A stretch of 64,000 nucleotides of DNA, from NCBI GenBank assembly GCA_006386115.1, contig VFIW01000102.1, forward strand, positions 62,001-126,000, read 5' to 3'. Under the pieces are notes generated by a model. The model searched no databases. It saw only the letters and a list, made by a program, of their open reading frames with translations, and had not been told where the DNA came from. Below are positions 43,788-53,912 of this stretch, piece by piece. Position 1 is the stretch's first letter; each line of letters starts with the position of its first letter. The stretch is from Globisporangium splendens (Eukaryota > Oomycota > Peronosporomycetes > Pythiales > Pythiaceae). A program made the position numbers and the translations under genes.

Positions 43788-46751
43788 TCAATGTGACGTT
43801 GTGCCCCCTGCCGCGCGATGGTTCCCCCCGGACCCGTGCGCGCGGCCTTCTTGGTGTCGCTGGTGCTGCCGTGCTCTGTGCTGGCCGCAGTGCCAGTTCC
43901 ACACGCATCGACTATTGCGGATGCAGTGGCACGACAGCGTTGTGTTCAGGCGGCGGGCGTCGCGCTTGAGGAGCCCCAGCAACTCCGTGTACACGGTGAA
44001 GTTGCTGGGGTGGACTGAGCCCAGCGACCCGTACACAATGGCGCTTGTGTGTACGCGCCATCCTTGCCGCTCCAGCGCCGCCGCGATTGGCTGGTACTTC
44101 GCGATCTTGTGTTCGCGGCTGTGCTGGAGCGACGAGCTGGCGGGCTGGTCGTTGGGCTGGTCCTCGAAGGTGATCGCGAGGTCCACGATCACCATGGTCT
44201 TGGAGCGCGCGTCGCGCACCTGGATGTCTGGCCGCCACGCCGGTCCGTCGAACTCTGGCACTGTCTGGTTGAGTCGGACCTCGGTGCCGGCGTGGCGACC
44301 CTTGATGGCGGCGTTGATTGCTGCACCAATCTGCTCGAGCGCGCCGTCGTGGCGCTGGCGGATCACGTCCATGTTCGTTTCACAATGGTTCAGGACGTGC
44401 GCCAGCGTCTCGGTGCGCGAGCAGTTTGGTGCGCGACAGGTGGCGTTGGCGCGCTGGCGGCGTCGCTTGAGTGTCGCGTTGGTGTCGAGTTGGTTGAGGC
44501 GGGCCTGGAGCGCGAAGCGGTAGTCCGCGTCCCATAGGCCCACCCTGCACGACACAAAGTGGCTGCCAGCCTGTCCGTGTGCTCGCACCGTGCGCCCCTG
44601 GTCGCTCATGCTCTGCCACTTGTGCTTGTGGCGCAGACGGGTGTGGAGCTTCACGTGCCGCAACACCGTTTTGTGGGTGAGCCACTTGCGGTGGTGCGGC
44701 GCACGGAGGTGGAGGGGACCGTTCGGGGCGTCAGGCGCGTCGGCAGTCGGCTCGCGCGTCTCGAACCGGAGCTGCAGCGTCTTCAGGTGACGCTGGACAT
44801 CGCTCCACAGCGAGCCGATGTCACCGTTGCGCCGTTTGATGGTCGCGTGGGGAGAGGCGGCGAGCTCACTGTTGAGAAAGAGCTGCACGAGCTCGTCGTC
44901 TCGTCCCTGCCAGTGGTCTGCGTCCAGCGCATAGCACTTTTGGACCACTTGGCGGACCTGCGCGCGCGCGATTGCCTGCACGGCGGCGTCTTTCGAGTGG
45001 AGCATCTGCCACCCGTGGGCAATCTGCAGGGCTTTGTGGAGCTCCACGAGTGGCAGAAGCCCCAGACCGCCGCTCGACACGGGCGCGTAGAGTAGCTCGT
45101 TGGTGGCGTTCGCGGGGAGGCGCAGGAGATGCCGGAACCCCTTTGCCACTGCGCGGTCGAAGCCCTCCAGCTGCGACTGCAGCGGTCGGAGGTGGCGTAG
45201 CGCGTACTCGATGCGCGGGTACAGGTAGACCTTGATGGCCTTGAGTACCTGCCACGGTGCCAACCCCGAACGCAGCAGTGCAACGGCGTCGTGCTTCAGC
45301 TCCGCGAGCTTCGGTGCGAGCTGCACCCGACGCTGCACGTGGTCGAATCCATCGCCCACCCCAAGGTAGGCATAGCTCGACTGGAGGGTGAGGCGGGCAA
45401 TGGCGTCGCCGTGTAGCTGGAGCTGCAGCGTGTCATCGATGGCGGGGTTGCCGCGCGCAGAGGTTGTCACTGGCAGCAGCGCGCACTTGCTTGCGTTCGC
45501 GCGCAGTCCCGTCCATCGGAGGAACCGAGCGACAGTGTCGTGGCATTGCTGGATGCCGGCGGCACTGTCGCTGAACACCTTGAAGTCATCCGCGTACGCG
45601 GTCGTGCATGGACGGACTCCGTCCGCCAGGGGTACGACGACGCCTAGTAGCCGCTGCAGAGCCCGCAAGAGAGGGATCAACGCTGAGGTGAACAGCAGCG
45701 GGCTCAGCGGGCACCCTTGGTAGACGCCGACCTCCTGGCGGACGGGGTCCGTGGCGCCGTCGGCTGCGTTGCCGATGACGAAAAACGAGTCCGCGTAGAT
45801 GTCCTTGCACCGCTGGAGGAACGCAGTGTCGACTCCGAGGCGGGCGAGGACGCTCCACATCAGGGGCTGCAGCATCGAGCCGAAGGCGTTCCGCAAGTCG
45901 TACCAGACGGCGTACAGCTTCCGATGGAGCCGACGCGTCTGGTCGAGGAGCGAGGATGCCACGAAGTCGTGCTCGTGGCATCCTTTGAACTCCCGGAAGC
46001 CTTTCTGGGTGGTGGTGAAGCGCTCGTTCGCCTCGAGCCACCGCGACAGTCGGCGCGCCAGCAGCCCTGAGTAGATCTTGTAGATGGCCTGCTGCAGGCA
46101 GATCGGTCGCCAATTGTTTGGGTCGGCGCGGTCGCCTTTCTTGTGCAGCAGGCGCACCAGACCCACCTTCCACGTCGAAGGCACGCGGTGGTGTCAACAG
46201 CAGCATTGGTATGCCGCGTGGAGGAGCGGCAGGAGCTGGAGTCGAAAGCGCTTGAGCACGTCGTAGCCCACTCCGTCCAGGCCGGGGCTGGAGGAGGCGA
46301 CGACGCGGTCGAGCTGGTCCTCGACCTCGCCCAGCGAGAGCTCGTCGGCGAACGCATCGGCGGCTTGGTCCGGTGGTGGCAGAGCGTCGAGCGCAGCGCG
46401 AAAGTCGGCTCCCCGCGCGTCGTCGAAGTCGAAGTGTTCGCGCGGCGTGTTAACGCCCGCGAAATGCGTGTGGAGCGTCGCGCGGTCGATGGGGCACGTG
46501 CTCGCGTTCGCTGGAGGCTCGGTGCCGTCGGGTGCGGCGGCGCGCAGGATGCTCTCGACGCAGGCGCGCTCGTTCGTGGCGAACTGGCGGCGGAGGTCGG
46601 ACTGGTCTTGTGCCGTGCGGATGCGGCCGACTCGACGCCGGGCGTTGCGGATGGAGCGCTGGTCGGTCGATGTCGAGCGCTGCACGGCTGCCAGGTTGTC
46701 GAGCGCCTCGTCGAGGCGGTGCTCGCGTTGGTGCCTGGTCACGCGCGGCGG
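43788..46751 (-). pseudogene. Element A: RT, zinc knuckle and endonuclease half
   Basis: Continuation of the frame broken by the copia element. It opens with the helical pre-RT region (DEALDNLAAVQ, RNARRRVGRIRTA) and continues with RT: STWKVGLVRLLHKKGD, NWRPICLQQAIYK, YQGCPLSP and TAYADDFKVFSD (catalytic YADD). The C-terminal part has a CCHC knuckle (CRAPNCSRTETLAHVLNHC) and the restriction-like endonuclease core (WRPDIQVRDARSK, VIVDLAITFED). A TGA at 46194-46196 lies where element B has Lys; a CGA to TGA transition would explain it. Otherwise the frame is open for almost 990 codons, so decay is recent. Confidence 0.85.
46747..46751. repeat. Target site duplication GGCGG, left
   Basis: GGCGG directly precedes the left LTR and recurs directly after the right LTR at 51544-51548. 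Five bases is the normal duplication length for Ty1/copia elements. Confidence 0.9.
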
Positions 46752-47017
46752 TGTTGGTTCTGAGTCAAATTGGAAAGTGATTTTATTGATGGTTATGCAC
46801 ACTCAGTCTGCTCCTCTCGTGCACTGTGAGAGCCTCCTCTGGGGCTTCTCTTGCAGAGTGTAATGAGTCCTCTGAGGGTACCCTCACCTGAGCAAATGAC
46901 TTGGTCTCGATATGTAAAAGTGCAACTTACCCAAATACTTGACTTGTGTATCGGGAACTGCAAACTCGTTCCGCACTGGCAAAAGATGCACACAAAGAAG
47001 TGCAACTCCGTTCAACA
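46752..47017 (-). repeat. Copia 3' LTR
   Basis: 266 bases, same sequence and length as 51278-51543. It is the downstream LTR on the coding strand. Confidence 0.93.
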
Positions 47018-47056
47018 CTCCCACTCGCTTCTTCATGTTTGCAGCGCTCTCGCTTG

Positions 47057-50000
47057 TCAATTGGCGGACTGTTTTCCCAGGTCTTGAATGCCACACGCCA
47101 AACGCAGGAACTCGAAACGCTTTGTCGGCAACACTTTTGTCAGGATGTCGGCCAGTTGCCTTTCTGTCTCGACGTAGCGCACGTCGATGTGCTGTGCTTT
47201 CACTTTCTCCCGGACAAAATGATAACGAATGTCGATGTGTTTCGCACGTCCCTGGTATCCCATGTTCTTCGTCAATGCAATCGCACCCTGGCTGTCTTCA
47301 AATAACGTGGTCGGCTTGTCCTGCATTGCTTGGAGATCAGCGAGCAGTGCTCGAGTCCACATGATCTCCTGCGCGCAGAGACTCGCTGCCATATATTCTG
47401 CCTCAGAAGAACTCAGCGCTACGGATTTCTGTGCCTTGCTTTTATACACTACTGGGCCACCGTTGACAATCAGGATCACGCCGGATATCGAGCGGCGATC
47501 GTCGGCGTTCGAAGCCCAGTCGGCGTCGCTATACGCTGTCAATCTTGATTTGTCTTTGCCTCCGGAATACTTGATGCCATACTCGCGGGTGGTCGAGAGG
47601 TACCGCAGCACCCTGATCGCTTCTCTCCAATGCGCCTCGCCTGGATCTTCAACGTAGCGACTGAGGTGCCCGACCGCAAAAGATATGTCTGGCCTGGTGC
47701 AAATCGACACGTAAAGCAGACACCCGATCAGCGATCGGTACGGTTTGTTTCTCATCATGCCTCTCTCTTTCTCGTTGTTCGGGCAGTCTTGCATCGACGT
47801 CTTGGCACTGGCGATGCATGGGTTCTCAACAGCTTTGGCGCTCTCCTGATTGAACCGTTCAGTGATGTCTCGAATGTACTGGGTTTGCTTGACTGTGGTC
47901 GTGCGACTTGCTTGGTTCTGGCTGATTTCCATCCCGAGCACGTACTTGGCAGCACCGAGCTCCTTCAGTTGGAAGTGTTCCTGCAATTGCAATTTGATTT
48001 TCTCCACTGTCGCTGGGTCCCTTGCCGCGATGAGCATGTCATCGACATACAAACACAAGTACACCACATTTGCGTCACGCTTCAGCACGTAGATACACGG
48101 GTCGACGTCAGATGCTGTAAAGCCCATCGCGTCAAGCACACGGTGGATTGTCTGATTCCACTCGTAGGACGCTTGTTTCAGCCCATAGAGTGACTTTCGC
48201 AGACGACAAACTGTGTCGACAGGCGCATCCACTCCGTCGGGAACCGCCATGACCACAACATCTCTCAACGTCGCGTTCAGGAAAGCAGTGTCGACGTCGA
48301 ACTGGAGGATGATGAAACCCAAATCAGTGCAAATCGCCAGGAACACGCGAATGGAGTTCATATTCGCCACTGGTGAGTACGTCTCGAAGTAGTTCACACC
48401 GAACTCCTGGCCGTAGCTCAGAGCGAGAACTCGTGCCTTGTGACGAACGACATCACCGACTTCATTCTTTTTTCTCGCAAACAGCCACTTCGTGCCGATG
48501 ACTTTCATTCCCTCCTCTCGCGGTACGATGTCCCAAGTTCCGTTGCGGATGTGGGCCGCGATCTCAGAATTGATAGCAGGCTCCCATAGGTGACGTTCAT
48601 TACCGGTCATTGCTTGCCGAAATGTCGTCGGCACGTCTGGTGCGTACGCGACATCAGCGGCAAAACTGTATTCCTCACCCTCGTCAACACGCGTTCGCTT
48701 CGTAGCTCGGGCTCAACTGCCATTTGAGTCGTCATCGAGTCTCCCACTTGGCTGGTTGAACAGTACAATGGAGTCAGGGACTGGACTCGAAGTCTGGTCT
48801 GAGTTCACGGTGAGCATTGGATTCGCTTGCCCAATAGAATCTGCAATCGAGCCAGAAACTCTTGGTGATGTCTGGAACCTCGATCTCAGGCGAGAGTTCA
48901 ACGTTGGGTGAAACACCACCGCGTTGCTGCTTGTTGACGGTAGTTCGCGGACAACAAGCTCATTGGTTTGCTCTCCGTCACTCATCCTGACATCGCCATC
49001 TGCACGTGGGTGTTGAATGTCATCATAGGTCTCGCGTACTTGCAATTGTTCAGCTTTAGTACCTTCGTGTTCTTCACGAGCGCCTACGTCGCGCATCTCA
49101 ACATCTGGATTGCAATTTCCACCCACACTATCAACCAGCATGGTGTCTCGGTCGTTGTCGTACTCATCTCGCCAGAAGACGACCTCGCTCACGTCGCGCG
49201 GCTCAATGTCGCTGTAGATTCCGTCTACCTCTCGCTCATCTACGATCAACGAGCGACTCATCTTCACCTTGTTCGTTGAGATGTCAAGCACTCTGTACGC
49301 CTTGGCTTGGTCAGAGTAGCCCAAGTGCATGCATTTGTAGCTCTTGGCGTCCAGCTTGGTGCGATTTTCTTTCTCGATGTGAGCATAGCCAATCGAGCCG
49401 AACACACGGAGGTGATCCATTCGCGGTGGTTTTCCGTAGCAAACCTCATACGGAGTGGAGTGTGGGTGCGCAGCATTCGTCATGCGGTTCGTGAGGTAAA
49501 TGGCGGTGTTGGCTGCCTCCGCCCACCACTTGTAGTCAACTCGCTTGTAGTGCAGCATCGACCTTGCCATCTCAATCACGGATCTGTTCATGCGCTCGAC
49601 GAGGCCGTTCTGCTGCGGGCTATATGGAGTGGTCAGCTGATGCACAATGCCACTAGCTGCACAAACTGCATCAAACGCTTTGTTCACGAACTCGGAGCCA
49701 TTGTCGGTTCTCACCTTCTTGATCCGATTGCCAGTCTGGTTCTCAAGAAGAGCCTTGAACTCTTGGAACTTGGTCGACACCTCGCTCTTCTTCTTCAAAA
49801 AATACCCGGTCACATGCCGCGAGAAGTCATCCACGAAGAGAAGAATGTAGCGCGATCCACCGCTACTTTGTGTCTTCATTGGCCCCATGACGTCTGAGTG
49901 GATCAGCTCGAGGACGCTCGATGTCTTCACATGACTGGGCTGCTTAGGAAACGATGCCACAGTCATTTTTCCTTTCGCGCATCCACCGCAGATACCACCT

Positions 50001-50201
50001 GTACCCTTGGTGAGCGTTGGCAACCCCACAGTCACCGGCTGCGACTTGCGCACTCGTTCAAAGCTGGGATGGCCCAGTCGGGCGTGCCAGAGCTCCCACT
50101 CGGACTGCCGTTCCGAGTGCTCTACCATCAATGCAGCTGGCGGAGAGCAGTGCAGCTTGTACACGTTGCCGCATTTTGGAACGCTCATCACCACAAGCCG
50201 T
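47057..50201 (-). pseudogene. Copia integrase, reverse transcriptase and RNase H
   Basis: Integrase: HARLGHPSFERV (zinc-binding His), then D-D-E residues in HSDVMGPM, VRTDNGSEF and QNGLVERMN. After the integrase a Ser/Asp-rich linker leads to a TGA at 48713-48715. The same frame continues beyond it with RT: FRQAMTGNERHLWEPA, GTKWLFARKKNE, VDTAFLNATL and LCLYVDDMLIA (catalytic YVDD). RNase H ends the frame (SLSSSEAEYMAA-like region reading VALSSSEAEYMAAS; RAKHIDIRYHFVRE). The frame starts one base off the gag-protease frame near 50198-50209. Two lesions make it a pseudogene unless they are bypassed in translation. Confidence 0.88.
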
Positions 50202-51273
50202 TTTTCTTTATCACGCAGGAGTCGATGCCGAACTCCACATTCATGCCATTTGCAGTGATCTTTGCAATTGAGAGAAGTCGTCTGTCGAGCCCTGGAATGA
50301 AGAGCACGTTCTTCACTGTCGCTTGCTTCCCGTTCTTTAGTGCAATCACGATGTCTCCTGTGCCAACAGCACTCATCGTCGCTCCATCAGCGATTGTGAT
50401 TGCGACTGCGTTCTCAAGTGTCTCATACATGGTGAAGTCGTCCTTGAACGGCGTCATGTGCGACGATGCTCCACTATCCAAGAGCCAGCCGTCACTTTTG
50501 ACGTTGCTAGCCATGAACGTCAGTTCGTCGCTCTCGCTCTTCATTCGCTGGTTGCAGCTGACGGCTTTGTGGCCAAGTTTGCCGCACGCGTAGCACTTGC
50601 CGCCAAACGTGCCTGTCTTCGGCCTCTGCTTGCCAAAACTCGCCTTCTTGGTGTTCTTGTGTCTGCTCCCAGTAGCACGAGCCTTGAACGCAGTTTCACT
50701 CGACACCTTCACCTTGTGCTTCTCGTCCTCTTTCAGAAGTTTCTCCTTCACGTCGATCAAAGTTGGATTGAGCGTGTTCTCAATGATGGACACCAGGATG
50801 TCAAACTCACTAGGCATGCTGCCAAGTAGGATGACAAGCTGTCGACCCTCGTCCATCGGCGCACCAACGGCTTCCATCGAAACGACCAACTCATCGAAGC
50901 GGTCAAGGTGCGCCGCCACAGTCGACCCAAGTTCCATATTGAACTCGTGGAGACGGCGAGTCATTGCCACGCGATTCTGCAGGTTGGCGCGGTTGTAGAA
51001 CTCGGACAGCGTCACCCATGCTTGCTTGGCCGTGTTCGCGCGTCGGATCTTGGTCTGGTGCTCGAGCTGGACGCCTTGCGCGATAATCGCAAAGGCCCTC
51101 ATGTCCTTGACTTTCCACTCTTCGTCGCCTCCAGTCTTCTCCACGACGATATGCTCGAGCAGACCCTTCTTCGCCAGGGTCATCCGCATGTTGAACTCCC
51201 AGTGAAACCAATTGTCGGATCCGAGCAAATCCGACGGTGCCTTCATTGTTGTGCCCACAGCCTTTGGGCTCAT
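50188..51273 (-). CDS. Copia Gag and protease
   Basis: 361 residues from the ATG at 51273 (the open frame starts with a TTG seven codons earlier). Gag region begins with SDLLGSDNWFHWEFNM, the UBN2-like domain of copia Gag. A CCHC zinc knuckle follows (CYACGKLGHKAVSC), then the aspartic protease motif LLDSGASSHM. The frame stops with TGA at 50188-50190 just after KKNGLW, where copia elements usually continue into integrase. It is needed for particle assembly and polyprotein cleavage. Confidence 0.88.
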   Translation of the reverse strand: MSPKAVGTTMKAPSDLLGSDNWFHWEFNMRMTLAKKGLLEHIVVEKTGGDEEWKVKDMRAFAIIAQGVQLEHQTKIRRANTAKQAWVTLSEFYNRANLQNRVAMTRRLHEFNMELGSTVAAHLDRFDELVVSMEAVGAPMDEGRQLVILLGSMPSEFDILVSIIENTLNPTLIDVKEKLLKEDEKHKVKVSSETAFKARATGSRHKNTKKASFGKQRPKTGTFGGKCYACGKLGHKAVSCNQRMKSESDELTFMASNVKSDGWLLDSGASSHMTPFKDDFTMYETLENAVAITIADGATMSAVGTGDIVIALKNGKQATVKNVLFIPGLDRRLLSIAKITANGMNVEFGIDSCVIKKNGLW

Positions 51274-51277
51274 AACT

Positions 51278-51543
51278 TGTTGGTTCTGAGTCAAATTGGA
51301 AAGTGATTTTATTGATGGTTATGCACACTCAGTCTGCTCCTCTCGTGCACTGTGAGAGCCTCCTCTGGGGCTTCTCTTGCAGAGTGTAATGAGTCCTCTG
51401 AGGGTACCCTCACCTGAGCAAATGACTTGGTCTCGATATGTAAAAGTGCAACTTACCCAAATACTTGACTTGTGTATCGGGAACTGCAAACTCGTTCCGC
51501 ACTGGCAAAAGATGCACACAAAGAAGTGCAACTCCGTTCAACA
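51278..51543 (-). repeat. Copia 5' LTR
   Basis: 266 bases, identical by eye to the 3' LTR; upstream on the coding strand, so it contains the promoter. Followed on the plus strand by the GGCGG duplication at 51544-51548. Confidence 0.93.
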
Positions 51544-51548
51544 GGCGG
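51544..51548. repeat. Target site duplication GGCGG, right
   Basis: Second copy of the five-base duplication flanking the copia element. Confidence 0.9.
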
Positions 51549-53606
51549 TCGAGGCGAGCAGGATTGCGGGCGCGTTGGACGGGGGCTGGCGTTCCGTGGG
51601 GGGCTCCTGGTCGGCACCGCAAATGGTGCGAGGAGTTCACGGAGGCGCACAGGGATGGCGCTGATGTAGCCCTCCCCGGAACGCCAGCCGTCGGCGTCCG
51701 CAATCTTGCTCGCCATGTCGTTCGCGAAGCGCTCGAGCGTGCGCGCTGCGGCGTCGAACTCGTCCTCCGAGGGCTGGCGGAGGCGGAGGCGCGGCTGCTG
51801 AGCTGGCGCCGAGCCGGGGCCGATCTGGAGCGTCGGAAAAATCTCGCCCCCGTCGCGCATCGCGATGTCGGCTTCGACGTCGGCGTCGGTCTCGTCGTCC
51901 GCAGCCGTCGTTGCAGCCGTCACGCTCGCCATCGCTGCGCTGTCCGTCGTGGCCTCCAGCAGCTGGACCAGGGTCGCTGGTGTTGGTTCGGGGTTCGCTT
52001 GCTGGTGGTCGCGTCGGAGTGGAGGGCCCCAGCGTGTGTGAGTGCGTCGCGGAGGCCGCGTCACATTCACGAGCACTCTGGGTCCCCATCGCGTGCGGCG
52101 GCGGCGCGCGGTCGCGGGGTCGGTCGGCACAGGTGCTGCTGCGCCATTGTGGTGCGGCTCTGGGAGCGCATCCACGTGTGCAGCGATGTCCTCGTCGTCG
52201 TCGTTGAGGCGTCGGCGTTTGCCACCAATCCGCAGCGCGGACGGTGGCGAGAGGGCGCGCGGCACGGGGGGGACGTGCGCACGCCGGGGGGGTTGGGCGG
52301 CAGCGGGGGGCACAGTGCTCTGCTGCGTGGCTGCGTCTGCGGTCGCGGTGGCGCTCGGTGCGTCTGCCGCGGTCGCAAGCGCAGCCGGCAAAATGCTGCC
52401 AAAGGCGGGGGATGCAACATCATGCAAGACGCCGGCGGACGCGAGGTCGTCGCGTTCGTCGGCGCCGAGAGACATACCTGCGGTGTTGGCCGCTGCGGTG
52501 CGCGCGGCGGCGGCGGCCGAGAGCGCGCTCTCTGGACATTCGCGCGCGTGCTTGGTCGCCGCCGCACGCGAGAAAAAGCTCACGCCGCACGCGCACCCGC
52601 TGTGGAAGTGGTCCACGAAGCGGGTGTTGCGGTGCGCGGAGCGCCGATGCTGTTGGAGCGCGGCGAGATCCCGCGCGGTGTGCGCACACAACGTGCACTC
52701 AAAGAGCGCGGCGTTGTGCGCGTACACCGCCAGCGCCACGTCTTGGGAGCTGCCGTCAAGCGGCTGCAAGAGTTCACGGGGGGAAGACGGTGGCGCTGGT
52801 GCTGGGATCTCGTCACGCTCGGTGGCGAGGTCGGGTGCTCGCCCATCGGCGAGCGATTCGCCTCGTTCTGGGCGAGCACAAGGGGGGTCAGGGAGAGCGG
52901 GGGGCGCGCGGTCGGCGAGGGAGTCGGCGGCGGTCGGCGGGAGAGTCGCTGGTGGCCGGAGCGAGCCAGTGTGGCTGGCGCGGTCGAGGGGGGCTTCGGC
53001 TGGCGTCGGGGCTCGAGGCGCTGCTGTTGGGGCAGCGCCATCAGCTCGGTTCTCGGTCAGTGGGAGACCGAGAAAAGCTGGGGGGAGGGCGCGTCCGCTC
53101 GGATCTTGGACCCGTCCGCCCGGAGCGGATCGGGCGGACGGCGCTTCGATGTCAAAAACGAGCTGCGGCGCGGAGGACGGCGCGATTCTGTCATTTCTGC
53201 CAGAGGTCGTCCGCGCCGCAGCACGTTGAGGTGCAATGGGCGCAGCAGGTTGCGCACCCGTGCCCGAAGTTGCAGCGTCTGGGGGTGGCTGGGGGCCCGG
53301 GAAGCTTGCACCTCCCGCGGCGACTCGAAGGGGGTCTTGCGGCTCCCAGCCGGCTCCAAACGTGAAGCACGGCATGGGCGGCTGGTCCCCCAGCGGATCC
53401 TCTGGTGGATCCCCCAGTGGATCCGCTGGCGGATCCCCTCGGAGGTCCACTGTCGGGTCCGCTGGGCGAGAGGGCGCGGTGCTCATCTCCTCCCCGCCAG
53501 CTGCGCTATAAAAAGACGCGTCGCTGGCGAGGCTGCTCTGACTGGCTGTGGAGCACTCGCTGTCCGTGGACGGGGAGCGGTCGCGCAGCGGCCAGAAGAA
53601 GCGCAT
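51549..53606 (-). pseudogene. Element A: N-terminal zinc finger half
   Basis: Starts at the ATG at 53606 (MRFFWPLRDRSPS), chosen because element B starts MRLYWPRFETRDR. About 686 codons follow until the copia insertion. An acidic, Ser/Pro/Ala-rich region contains one clear C2H2 finger (FECTLCAHTARDL then HRRSAH) and a second Cys/His cluster (SGCACGVSFFS then KHAREC), the likely DNA-binding module for the U2 target. The region RLRLRQPSEDEFDAAARTL aligns with element B just upstream of its RT. There is no RNase H domain between finger and RT, unlike B. Long frames on the other strand (up to 716 codons) come from base composition. Confidence 0.82.
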
Positions 53607-53719
53607 CCTCTCTAAACTAACTAAATTCAGTACGAGACTAAAATTAGAAGAAAGAGAGAGTGTGCGCGGAGAGAGAGGGATGGGAGGAAGTCGGAAAGTA
53701 GAAAGAGTCAAGTGTAGTG

Positions 53720-53866
53720 GGCCTCGCCGGGGGAGAGTGCAATCCCCGGGAGACCAGTCGCAGGCTCACAACAAGCTGCTCTGCCAGGCGACACCCTCAA
53801 AAATGAATGTGAAAATAAAGCCGGGTTTGTCGCCCGGCAATCAGTTTTCACACTGATTAGAACAGA
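53720..53866 (-). ncRNA. U2 snRNA gene 3' part (remnant 2)
   Basis: Minus strand: CTGTTCTAATCAG, stem-loop IIa (AATCAG-TGTGAAAA-CTGATT), stem-loop IIb (GCCGGG-CGACAAA-CCCGGC), Sm site ATTTTTG at 53798-53804, a stem III region with GCAGCTTG, and stem-loop IV (CCGGGG-ATTGCAC-CCCCGG, with the conserved ATTGCA loop). Length is about that of U2 minus its first 38-40 bases. All stems are intact. The missing 5' part contains the branch-point-recognition sequence, so the copy cannot be functional. Retroelement B ends directly upstream. Confidence 0.87.
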
Positions 53867-53912
53867 GAAAGAATGTATATTTACCAATTAACGATCAAAT
53901 AAAGAGGTTACC

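Larger units (their letters stand above)
46752..51543 (-). mobile_element. Ty1/copia LTR retrotransposon
   Basis: 4792 bases, minus strand, inserted in element A. Both LTRs are 266 bases, start TGTTGG and end CAACA (TG...CA), and look identical by eye, so the insertion is young. Internal order gag, protease, integrase, RT, RNase H is that of copia. A purine-rich tract (GAAGAAGCGAGTGGGAG, minus strand) lies directly before the 3' LTR and is the likely second-strand primer site. I could not identify a convincing primer-binding site after the 5' LTR. The gag ATG is only five bases into the internal region. A frame change and one in-frame TGA interrupt pol, so the copy is probably not autonomous. 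Confidence 0.93.
43632..53719 (-). mobile_element. U2-targeted non-LTR retrotransposon A (Utopia-like, no RNase H)
   Basis: Minus-strand element, about 5.3 kb without the copia element at 46752-51543 that splits it. Order along the coding strand: leader, N-terminal C2H2 finger half (51549-53606), copia insertion, RT, CCHC knuckle and restriction-like endonuclease half (43788-46751), 3' untranslated region, then the U2 remnant at 43480-43631. The insertion plus one target duplication is 4797 bases, divisible by three, so both halves are in one frame; only one TGA (46194-46196) interrupts it. Amino acid similarity to element B is clear throughout, but DNA differs, so it is another family. The 3' end abuts U2 exactly as in B and C, showing target specificity. 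The 5' end lies next to U2 remnant 2. Confidence 0.82.

Noticed and set aside
46793..51531. Identical 70-codon frames at 46793-47005 and 51319-51531 and the shared start MCITINKITFQFDSEPT
   Set aside because: They lie in the two copia LTRs; duplication is of the LTR, not of a gene.
51465..53615. 716-codon plus-strand frame across element A
   Set aside because: Arg/Gly/Trp-rich composition of a shadow frame. The minus strand has the finger motifs and the ATG shared with element B.
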